From positions 1-13,904 of the forward strand of contig JABEUO010000244.1 in NCBI GenBank assembly GCA_013044415.1: 13,904 nt of DNA. Direction: 5' to 3'. The position numbers and the translations under genes were made by a program. This DNA comes from Acidimicrobiaceae bacterium. Its GTDB lineage: Bacteria > Actinomycetota > Acidimicrobiia > Acidimicrobiales > Acidimicrobiaceae. Under the pieces are notes generated by a model. It ran no database searches, was not told where the DNA came from, and was given only the letters and a program-made list of their open reading frames with translations. Positions 7,010 through 13,904 of this stretch are shown one piece after another (positions within the stretch are counted from its first letter, which is position 1; every line of letters starts with the position of its first letter).

Positions 7010-7037
7010 CGACGGGGCGGGCCGTAACAACCCGTCG
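7010..7037. other. 7-bp hairpin between the giant gene and fdsG
   Basis: CGACGGG (7010-7016) pairs perfectly with CCCGTCG (7031-7037) around a 14-base loop. It lies downstream of the stronger hairpin at 7117-7159 with respect to the giant gene and may act as a second terminator. There is no T-tract. Confidence 0.3.
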
Positions 7038-7116
7038 ATCTGACGATGGCCGCTAGACATTCGATGACCCAATGTACTTCGGGAACAGAATTGAAGCAAT
7101 AGCTCGAGCAGAACGA

Positions 7117-7159
7117 CTCAACCTTCTCATCAAGGTCGAACTTTGATGAGAAGGTTGAG
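7117..7159 (-). terminator. Perfect 17-bp hairpin at the end of the giant gene
   Basis: CTCAACCTTCTCATCAA (7117-7133) is exactly complementary to 7143-7159, with a 9-base loop. It begins 18 bases after the TAG stop of the giant gene. Position and stem strength mark it as the likely terminator separating that gene from the fds operon. No T-run follows on the minus strand, so it would be a stem-only terminator. Confidence 0.6.
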
Positions 7160-7177
7160 GGAACAGAGTCGCTCCAG

Positions 7178-10100
7178 CTAATTGGCTGGCACGAATACCT
7201 TGGTATCGTTATATCCGACCGCGAGGTATTGATAGCTGCCTGCACCCAATACGGCCACTCCATTGAGGTCGTTGGCGGTTCCAGAAGATATTGCAACGAA
7301 GCCAAAGGAACTTGGATTAAGTCCTAGGAGGGTTCCTTTCTGTCCAACGATTGCCACACAGGTGCCAAGTCCTCCATTCAAGCAATACCCTCCTGTAGTG
7401 ACACTGCTCAGGGTTATCGATGAAGAATTTGCGATGGGATCACTTTGAACCGTCCAGGTCGGGTTAGGGGAAGATGTGTCTAAGACGTCGATCGTTCCGC
7501 CTTGACCCGCCGCAATGACATACGGTGCTGCATAACCTATGGTTCTCAAGCCATATCCTGAGCCAACGTTGCTGTTCTGAGTAGCCCAAGAAGTACTGCC
7601 GGATGGACGATAGAGGATTGTTGCATCGGTTCCTGTTCCCGAGTTCGTACCTACGGCATATGCATCGCCATTCGAGGCAAAGATGACTCCATTTAGGCTA
7701 TAGTCTCCGGGCTGTCGCGGTCCTGGCGCTTGACCTTGCACATAGTTCCAGGTCGAACCGCCATCAGAAGTGGTCAAGATCGTCTCATTGGTCCCGACGA
7801 TGATTCCATTATTCTGATCTGAGAAGGCGACTCCCTGCAGGTAGTCGCAGCCGCTGGGGTAAGGGTTGCAGATCTGCGAAATCTGCGATGAAACTGACTG
7901 CGATGACCAGGTTTTGCCGCTATCTGTTGATTTCAGAATCGTTCCACCGTCTCCGACGGCCCACACGTCACTTCCGGATGAAGTGACCGCAAACAGATCA
8001 TTGGAAGTTCCGGATGAAATCGACGTCCAGCTACTTGACAAAGAGCTATACCTCTCCATCGCTCCGGATTGACCAACCGCCAAAGCATCAGTTGACATGC
8101 CATTGGAATCCTCGACCGCTGTCACCGCATTCCAGTTGTTGGTAGAGACTGGCGCTGTAGAGGTTACATCGAAGGTGGAAGTAACAGACTGTGACGGAGT
8201 GGAAGAGTCGGTGACCGTTACGGTAAATGAGTAACTGTTGCCTACTTGTGGGACGGTTCCTGACAGGTCTCCCCCACTGCTCAACGATAGCCAGCTTGGA
8301 AGTCCGCTTGCCAACCAGGAATAGGGCGTCACCCCTCCACTGGCGGCCAGCTGAACTGAATACGGGCTCCCCGTTGTGGCATTCGGGAGCGGTGAAGTCG
8401 TAGTTATGACCAGTCCCGCCGGTTGAATTGTGAAACTAAGAGTCGCAGAAGCTGATTGGGTGGGATTTCCCGAGTCGGTTACGGTGGCATCGAATGATAT
8501 CGATGCAGGTTGTGTCGGGGTACCGGACAAGACGCCAGCTGTGCTCAGTTTAAGCCAGCTTGGAAGCCCAGTTGCCGACCAAGAATAAGGTATCGTTCCT
8601 CCGCTCGCGGCCAAGCCATAATAGTACCCGCTTCCCACGGTTGAATTAGGTAGCGGTGAGCTCGAAAGGATCTTGATTGGCCGTACGACGCTAAGCCCAA
8701 TATTCTCGCTTGCGGTAAGGGCGGGAACTGATGTGTCTGATACGGTCACCTTGAAGGTCGGTTGCACATCCGGTACCAGGCTCGGCGTTCCACTGAGCAA
8801 ACCGGTGCTCGACATACTGAGCCAGCTTGGAAGCCCAGTTGCCGACCAACTGTATGGAGAAGTTCCACCAGACGCCGAGAATTGAACTTGATAGGGTGTC
8901 TTGACGGTCGCATCGAGCAGGGATGTTGTGTCAATCGTCAGAGTCGTGGGTGGCGTAGGAGGTGGCGGCGGAGGGGCTATATTTCCGGTTACGTCAAGGG
9001 TGTAGTTGACTACCTTGATCGACAGCCCATCACGTACTGCGATCGGGAATGTCCAGATGTCTCTGTTTTCCGGGGGACGCAATGAGCCTCTGGTTTCCAA
9101 TAGTCCGCTTGGTGAGAGGATCAGCCACCCCGGTATCGGGTTGCCGTAGTACTGACTCCAGCGATACTTTCCACTTCCGCCTCGCACTGCTAGCTGGGAG
9201 GAGTAACTTTGATTTCGTTGTTCTACAGGGAGCTTTGCAGAAGATATCACCATCGCAGGGTAGATAGTTAGTCCCAGGCTGGCAACGTTACAAGAGGTAT
9301 TTTGAGCCTGGTCGGAGGCGCAAATCGAAAGAGGATCGGTGGCTGAGAAGCTGGTAGTCGGGACTCCCGTGACCCACCAGTTTCCCGCTGCATCCTGGGA
9401 TACTCCGAGGCCACTTGGTAGCCCAGTTGCTTCAACCTTGTAGGGAGCTTGTCCACCGGTGATATTCAACTCTGAAGCGTAGCCAACTCCAACTTCACCG
9501 GTAGCTAACGAGGTTGTGTTGAAACTCAGTGGAGCCACGACCGTGATCGATAGGGTCTGAGGCGGGGATATTTGATAGCGGTCCTGGACTTGGACAGCAA
9601 AGGATTGGGAGCACCGCGCTGGGCCACTCATTGTGTAACCACATATGTTGCGATAGAAAGTCTCCCCGGGGATCCGTGACGGCTGGTCAGCCTGAACTGA
9701 GGTTTCGGTCGGGATTCCATAGATTGTTCCAGGAGTACCGGTGACTGCACCGGTCGAATCGAGACTGAGGCCCTGAGGTAGCTGGGTAAATTGCCCGTTC
9801 TGTTGGGCAATTGTCCAGAAGTATCCCCCGGTTAGTAACGCAGTACCGCCGCTTTCGCTGAGGGTGTACTGATAATATTTGCCAACCGTAGCGGGTGGAA
9901 GTACCGAGCTGGTCACCAGCGGAGGGCTCGACACCGTTAGTTTGTATATTCCGATCGCACTTACGTGGTACTTGTCGGTTACCACAAGTTTAAATGTCGA
10001 TACGCCAACTTGGGGCGTAGTTCCAGTTATCTGCCCATCGCTAGCCAATGATAAACCGGCTGGCAGGGAGTAGCCATTCACCAGAGCCCATTGAAATGGG

Positions 10101-13100
10101 CCGACACCATAGGCTAAATCAGCATTTGCTTGGTAAGGAGTCCCAGCATCAGCACCAAGCAAAGTACCCCCCGGGTGAGGTGGAAGGGTTATTTTTAGCC
10201 GAAAGTCACTTGTCCAGGATCCATTGGCGTCACTAGCACGTACCTTGATCAGATAGTTACCCGGCCTTGTAGGGGTGCCGAAGAGACCAGCATCGGTTGC
10301 GTCTATCTGCTTGATCGAAATTCCACTTGGAAGATTGAACGCAGACCAACTGTAAGTTCCCACGCCTGCGGTGGCGGAGATTTCGGCGACGTATCGTGCA
10401 TTTATCTCAGCGGTCGGAAGAGACCTAGTTGTTATTGTGATCCCCACCGGGAGTAGCATCCAACTCGAGGCGTAACCGTCCGTAGTTTGGTCATGCACTG
10501 TAACTTGAAAGAGGCTAGTCGTGGCCCATGGAGCGGGAGTGCCATAAAAGGTAGCTGCGTTATGGGTTATTGCACCGCTCGTATCGAACGAAATTCCAGC
10601 CGGCAAGTTGGTACCAGGTGATTGAAAGGTACCCAGGAACCAGCTGTAATTTCCCAAACCACCTGTTGCGTGTAGTGTCTGTTGATATTTTTGTCCAAAA
10701 GGCGCAGGTGGAAGAAACATAGATGTAGTGATTGAGAGTTGGGGGTTCAAGTTGAGGGAGAGGACCTTCGACGCCGATGAGCCCAGAGCATCGGTCACCT
10801 TTATTGTCAATGAGTATGTGCCTTCATCCCCTGGGGTGGGCACCCCGCTAAAGATCCCGCTGTTGGGATCGAGGGTCAAGCCTTGAGGAAGCGTACTCTG
10901 ACAAGGCTGGTTATTGGCATCGACACAAGAGAGATCGCTGCTAGCACTTGTTAATTGAACTGAAGTGACCGTGTATTGATATGGACCTTGCCCACTAGTA
11001 GCGAAAAGGTCCCCGACTAAATAATTTCCTGCGTCACCTGAAGGAAGATAATTGGTAGTCAGCGTTGGGCCAGGGTTGATGGTTATATAGACCATGTACG
11101 AGTAGCAGGCTTCGAGGTTATCCCTAACCATTATCGGTATCTGAAATTGTCCCCAGGTAGTTGGTGTCCCCGTCAGCTGTGCGGTAGTCGAATTCCAAGT
11201 GAGACCGGGGGGTAGATTTGTCGACAGGCTGAACGGATTACAGGTTCCCATGTCATAGTCGTATGGCGGGTCTCCGAGGCTTGCCTGGGCTGTAAAGGAG
11301 AAGGGTACCCCGACCTCTCCTGTCAGGGGATTACTCTGATCCCCTCCTATTGGGAAGAGCACCAAAGCAGAGAAAACAGGCCCCATGGTAAGGGTGTCGT
11401 TTGCCAGCCCACCGTTTGGATCCGTGACATTCATCGACTGTACGACTCCGGTTGAGTACACCGAGTCGGCGGCATCTGCCGATGGAGTCCCGGTAATCGT
11501 GCAATCAGAATTTATATTTAGGCCGACACCCTGGTCAAATGCCGGGCCGTTTGGGCCGCTACAGGTGTAGGAGGCGGCACTTCCACTTAGGTAGACGGGT
11601 ACCGCGTAATAGTATGAAGACCCTACCTCCGCCGGCGGAAGTTCAAAATTAAGCTGTTTGGGTCCAGGCAGGACGTCGATATTGAACGTCTGAGTTGTCG
11701 TATTTCCCAAAGGATCGACCGCTGTGGCCTGAACATCGAGGGTCTGATTTGCGAGTGAATCGTCAAGTTGTGGCAGGGTAAGTACTCCGGATGAAGTGAG
11801 ACCCACCCCCTGGACCGCTGGTGACACGCTGGTCAGATTCCAAAGGATTGGCTTAGAACCACTCGGTGTTCCCGTGTAGCCACTGGCCTGTAACTGCACC
11901 GAATAGGGTTTGGTCAACTTTCCGGAATCCACAGAAGAAAGGGTGGCGGAAGTAGTAATGACCGGTGGTGAAGCGGCGAGTACCGTTTGCCAGATAGGTA
12001 TGGTCAACTGGGCGTTGAGATGAATTATCCCTGCGAGTTTGAGGTTGAACCCAATTGCGGCCTCTACCCCGGCGGAGAGATCCCAGGCCGGTTGCGAGGA
12101 TCCTTGGAGTAAGAATTTCAGGTATCCATCAATTCCGACGGTAGGACCAACTAATGGGGTTATGGCGGGGAGATCTCCGACCGCAAAGCACAAGTCGTAG
12201 CAGTAAAAGGCAAAAGTTACCTTTGGTCCGATGGAGGCCTTTAGGTATCCGCTAATTCCATTCTTTGGTGTCGACATCGAGAAATTCGGGGTGAACGTGT
12301 TTATAGGCGTTAGCTGACCATTTGAGTATGAGGCTCCAGCTTCTAGGGTGAAACCCTGCTTCACATTGGTCGAAAACGTGTTGTCAACTTCGGCCTTTAA
12401 TGTAGCGTCGATTTCCATCAGAATTGAGATGTTTACAGGTACTGGTCCGACCGAAAAGTCGATGTCGGGAATTCCAAAAGTCTGCGGGCCCCAGAGCGGG
12501 ATAGTGTCCTGGCAGTATATCCCTCCGCCAATCGATGCCGCTGCACCAAGGCTCTCTACAACGGTTACGTAAGCGTCTGCGCTTACACCGCTAGTGAAAC
12601 TCCACGAAGCGTCCAGATGCGGCGTAATGGAAAATTGAATGTTCGAAAAGCTTACCGATATTGGAACATTTCCTCCACACTGGAATTTTCCAGGGAGGAA
12701 ACTTGGTGCGCCACCCTTGGTCTCGGGAGATGGCGAAGTCTCGGTCCTCACCCCGGCTACCCTTGCACTCGCTACCATCCTGGCCGCCTGCACTTGGGTT
12801 ATGGGAGACGTCGGCCAATCAGCAGAGAAGGATGCTCGGCCAATTGCGTCGGACAGTGTCGCTGGCTCTGTCGAAATTGCCATGGCATCGCCGTATGAGG
12901 CCACATCGGTAACTTTTTTCAGGAATCCTGCTGGCGCCTTGGAGCTGGGCCCGCTTACTATTACATCCCCTACTGCGAGGCCCTGCAAAGAGTTTGGGAT
13001 CGGTGAAAATAGAAGTGAAGAGCCATTAGACGAGGCAGATTGAAGGTCCGCCATATCCGAAGCTTGCAAAACAGTGGTTGTGTTATCTACGGCGGTAAAG

Positions 13101-13904
13101 TAACTGACACCGACAACCGCCACAGATCCAGCCTTGACCGTGACAGTCGAAGGAGAGACCGTTGGGTAATAGGTGTAAAGGGAATCTGACACTTGAAGTG
13201 CAGTTACGCTATAGGTACCAGGTTCAACATAAAGGACGCTCGACGTAGCTATGACTGCTGAGTAACCACTTGGACCGTTGATAGTTACTGATCCATCGAC
13301 ACCAGTTGGTAGCTGGTCTATTGCGACCGACAGACTTCCCTTTTGTGGTTGTGGTTGTGGTTGTGGTTGTGGAGGTGCCGCCACTGGCGGTATTGCGGGC
13401 CCAATCACAATGTTAAGGGTTCCCGTAGCCTTCCCCCCGTCGGAGTCCGTAACTCCTATCGTGAGTGGCAATGCTGCCACACCCGAGGGTACGCCCGCTA
13501 TGGTTCCGTTCGAATCAAATTTAAGGCCTGGCGGGATGGACCCCGAGATTATCCTCCAGCTGTAAGGAGCGAGACCACCTATAGCCCGTAATTTCACCGA
13601 ATAGTAGTTTCCGACGAGTCCGGCCGGTAGTTGCACGATGCTTATCCTGAGTAGTTGCTTCGTACCGATTGACTCTGGCCCGGCTCCCAGCGTCGCCATT
13701 GCTACTATCGGATTTGCCAGTGAAGATCCGATTTGCATCTCGAGCGACTTTGCGTTTCCAAAGTTATAGACGTGGCCCTTCGCCGTTACCAGCCAGTACC
13801 CTTCGCCGCTAGCGTCTGAAGCTATAGCTACGACCGGGGAAGTAGTCGAATTAGCTGACCCGAGCGACTTTGCGTTTCCAAAGTTATAGACGTGGCCCTT
13901 CGCC
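7178..13904 (-). CDS. Giant secreted-type protein: YWLV repeats, Ig-like array, beta-propeller (5' partial)
   Basis: This is probably an extracellular adhesion or surface protein; no function is established. The frame runs off the right edge with no start or signal peptide in view, giving at least 2241 codons. The ATG at 13738 is internal. Residues below are counted from that ATG. Upstream of it, and to about residue 20, are 40-residue repeats of the type VVAIASDASGEGYWLVTAKG. An Ig-like He_PIG domain follows (30-112), then a Pro-Gln linker (120-132) and a PEGA-like domain (134-216). Next is a beta-rich region (217-590) with GDVIVSGPSSKAPAGFL at 257-273 and cysteines C354, C409, C513 and C517. 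Then come about 13 Ig-like domains (596-1858), most with PYxW...LPxGLxL...GxxxGTP, and a proline-rich linker at 1588-1597. The C-terminus (1866-2186) is a propeller with Asp boxes STDSGKTW and TSDGGSTW and repeated SSGT(S/A)NDL, resembling Ycf48/BNR proteins. There is no LPXTG motif or C-terminal helix, so it is released or held by its N-terminus. Confidence 0.88.
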   Translation of the reverse strand, partial: AKGHVYNFGNAKSLGSANSTTSPVVAIASDASGEGYWLVTAKGHVYNFGNAKSLEMQIGSSLANPIVAMATLGAGPESIGTKQLLRISIVQLPAGLVGNYYSVKLRAIGGLAPYSWRIISGSIPPGLKFDSNGTIAGVPSGVAALPLTIGVTDSDGGKATGTLNIVIGPAIPPVAAPPQPQPQPQPQKGSLSVAIDQLPTGVDGSVTINGPSGYSAVIATSSVLYVEPGTYSVTALQVSDSLYTYYPTVSPSTVTVKAGSVAVVGVSYFTAVDNTTTVLQASDMADLQSASSNGSSLLFSPIPNSLQGLAVGDVIVSGPSSKAPAGFLKKVTDVASYGDAMAISTEPATLSDAIGRASFSADWPTSPITQVQAARMVASARVAGVRTETSPSPETKGGAPSFLPGKFQCGGNVPISVSFSNIQFSITPHLDASWSFTSGVSADAYVTVVESLGAAASIGGGIYCQDTIPLWGPQTFGIPDIDFSVGPVPVNISILMEIDATLKAEVDNTFSTNVKQGFTLEAGASYSNGQLTPINTFTPNFSMSTPKNGISGYLKASIGPKVTFAFYCYDLCFAVGDLPAITPLVGPTVGIDGYLKFLLQGSSQPAWDLSAGVEAAIGFNLKLAGIIHLNAQLTIPIWQTVLAASPPVITTSATLSSVDSGKLTKPYSVQLQASGYTGTPSGSKPILWNLTSVSPAVQGVGLTSSGVLTLPQLDDSLANQTLDVQATAVDPLGNTTTQTFNIDVLPGPKQLNFELPPAEVGSSYYYAVPVYLSGSAASYTCSGPNGPAFDQGVGLNINSDCTITGTPSADAADSVYSTGVVQSMNVTDPNGGLANDTLTMGPVFSALVLFPIGGDQSNPLTGEVGVPFSFTAQASLGDPPYDYDMGTCNPFSLSTNLPPGLTWNSTTAQLTGTPTTWGQFQIPIMVRDNLEACYSYMVYITINPGPTLTTNYLPSGDAGNYLVGDLFATSGQGPYQYTVTSVQLTSASSDLSCVDANNQPCQSTLPQGLTLDPNSGIFSGVPTPGDEGTYSLTIKVTDALGSSASKVLSLNLNPQLSITTSMFLPPAPFGQKYQQTLHATGGLGNYSWFLGTFQSPGTNLPAGISFDTSGAITHNAATFYGTPAPWATTSLFQVTVHDQTTDGYASSWMLLPVGITITTRSLPTAEINARYVAEISATAGVGTYSWSAFNLPSGISIKQIDATDAGLFGTPTRPGNYLIKVRASDANGSWTSDFRLKITLPPHPGGTLLGADAGTPYQANADLAYGVGPFQWALVNGYSLPAGLSLASDGQITGTTPQVGVSTFKLVVTDKYHVSAIGIYKLTVSSPPLVTSSVLPPATVGKYYQYTLSESGGTALLTGGYFWTIAQQNGQFTQLPQGLSLDSTGAVTGTPGTIYGIPTETSVQADQPSRIPGETFYRNICGYTMSGPARCSQSFAVQVQDRYQISPPQTLSITVVAPLSFNTTSLATGEVGVGYASELNITGGQAPYKVEATGLPSGLGVSQDAAGNWWVTGVPTTSFSATDPLSICASDQAQNTSCNVASLGLTIYPAMVISSAKLPVEQRNQSYSSQLAVRGGSGKYRWSQYYGNPIPGWLILSPSGLLETRGSLRPPENRDIWTFPIAVRDGLSIKVVNYTLDVTGNIAPPPPPPTPPTTLTIDTTSLLDATVKTPYQVQFSASGGTSPYSWSATGLPSWLSMSSTGLLSGTPSLVPDVQPTFKVTVSDTSVPALTASENIGLSVVRPIKILSSSPLPNSTVGSGYYYGLAASGGTIPYSWSATGLPSWLKLSTAGVLSGTPTQPASISFDATVTDSGNPTQSASATLSFTIQPAGLVITTTSPLPNATTGSPYSVQLAASGGVTPYSWLASGLPSWLSLSSGGDLSGTVPQVGNSYSFTVTVTDSSTPSQSVTSTFDVTSTAPVSTNNWNAVTAVEDSNGMSTDALAVGQSGAMERYSSLSSSWTSISSGTSNDLFAVTSSGSDVWAVGDGGTILKSTDSGKTWSSQSVSSQISQICNPYPSGCDYLQGVAFSDQNNGIIVGTNETILTTSDGGSTWNYVQGQAPGPRQPGDYSLNGVIFASNGDAYAVGTNSGTGTDATILYRPSGSTSWATQNSNVGSGYGLRTIGYAAPYVIAAGQGGTIDVLDTSSPNPTWTVQSDPIANSSSITLSSVTTGGYCLNGGLGTCVAIVGQKGTLLGLNPSSFGFVAISSGTANDLNGVAVLGAGSYQYLAVGYNDTKVFVPAN
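8165..8944 (-). repeat. Three closely similar Ig-like domains duplicated at DNA level
   Basis: The last three Ig-like domains of the giant protein (residues 1599-1685, 1688-1772 and 1777-1858 counted from the ATG at 13738) share ASGGxxPYSWxAxGLPSWLxLS. Thirty bases at 8553-8582 are identical to 8820-8849, in frame and 267 bp apart. A third, diverged copy lies at 8289-8318. The other Ig-like domains are much less alike, so this end of the array is the most recently expanded. Confidence 0.8.
13344..13373 (-). repeat. Hexanucleotide microsatellite coding for Pro-Gln
   Basis: Four exact TGTGGT units and a fifth TGTGGA run head to tail. On the coding strand they give CCA-CAA repeats, the PQPQPQPQ linker between the first Ig-like domain and the PEGA-like domain. 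Gain or loss of units keeps the frame and changes only the linker length. Confidence 0.85.
13679..13904 (-). repeat. 120-bp tandem repeats encoding 40-residue YWLV-type units
   Basis: Bases 13741-13784 are identical to 13861-13904 over all 44 positions to the window edge, 120 bp apart and in frame. Read on the minus strand the unit is AKGHVYNFGNAKSL, then about 13 residues, then VVAIASDASGEGYWLVT. The last copy decays into the first residues after the ATG at 13738 (GSSLANPIVAMATLGAG). This matches the YWLV/FG repeat family abundant in Acidimicrobiia secreted proteins, by recollection. More units should follow beyond the edge. Confidence 0.85.

Larger units (their letters stand above)
6788..7177. 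other. 390-base intergenic region upstream of the fds operon
   Basis: No convincing gene lies here. A 109-codon minus-strand frame (6976-7305) crosses it but overlaps the 3' end of the giant gene and looks like nothing known. The region holds a 14-bp palindrome (6831-6844), a DtxR-type box (6912-6930) and a 7-bp stem (7010-7016 with 7031-7037). It also holds the 17-bp hairpin ending the giant gene (7117-7159). TAGGCGC occurs twice, at 6977-6983 and 7004-7010. The fds promoter should be here. TATATT directly before the DtxR-type box on the minus strand is the best -10 candidate, but no -35 at good spacing was found. Confidence 0.55.

Noticed and set aside
6976..7305. 109-codon minus-strand frame between fdsG and the giant gene
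   Set aside because: It overlaps the last 128 bases of the confidently coding giant gene in another frame, passes through the terminator hairpin, and shows no recognisable motif or clear ribosome site.
7866..7890. Small repeated GATCTGCGAAATCTGCGATG stretch as a regulatory repeat
   Set aside because: It is a local similarity of ATCTGCGA within the propeller coding sequence, in frame with Gln-Ile codons, and has no sign of function at DNA level.
12639..13043. 134-codon plus-strand frame
   Set aside because: It is antisense within the giant gene, is one of several overlapping frames there, and has no motif. It is a by-product of that gene's composition.
13344..13373. CRISPR-like or regulatory short tandem array
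   Set aside because: The 6-bp units have no spacers, lie in the coding frame and encode a Pro-Gln linker.

Overview
The window most resembles an actinobacterium of the class Acidimicrobiia. The main clue is the right edge, which encodes the 40-residue '...AIASDxxGxGYWLVxxxGxVxxFG...' repeat common in large secreted proteins of that class. This is recognition by eye, not a database result. All recognisable genes lie on the minus strand, so transcription runs from right to left in these coordinates. No tRNA, rRNA or CRISPR array was seen.

Right half (7178-13904): one enormous open reading frame enters from beyond the right edge. It encodes a secreted-type modular protein. In order it has 40-residue YWLV-type repeats, one Ig-like (He_PIG-type) domain, a Pro-Gln linker, a PEGA-like beta domain, about 370 residues of unrecognised or weakly recognised beta-rich sequence, about 13 more Ig-like domains, and a C-terminal beta-propeller with Asp-box motifs (Ycf48/BNR-like). 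The first ATG of the long frame, at 13738, is an internal methionine, because the repeat-coding frame continues upstream without a stop to the window edge.

Centre (1604-6787): a compact three-gene operon, fdsG-fdsB-fdsA, encodes a soluble NAD+-dependent molybdenum formate dehydrogenase. FdsG carries a [2Fe-2S] cluster. FdsB carries FMN, the NAD site and a [4Fe-4S] cluster. FdsA is the formate-oxidising Mo-bis-PGD subunit with its iron-sulfur wire, and has the small delta subunit FdsD fused to its C-terminus. Electrons should pass from formate at the Mo centre through the FdsA clusters to FMN in FdsB and on to NAD+. The 390-base gap upstream of fdsG holds a good match to a DtxR/IdeR-type iron box, two hairpins and a short palindrome.

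Left part (1-1603): a ctaG-type seven-helix cytochrome c oxidase assembly protein follows the fds operon after a 200-base gap containing a perfect 13-bp inverted repeat. Beyond ctaG are a doubtful 79-codon frame and, at the extreme left, two sets of exactly 22-bp-spaced repeats. These look like the end of an insertion sequence, possibly IS21-like. Both window edges therefore lie in repetitive DNA, as is usual where an assembly contig breaks.
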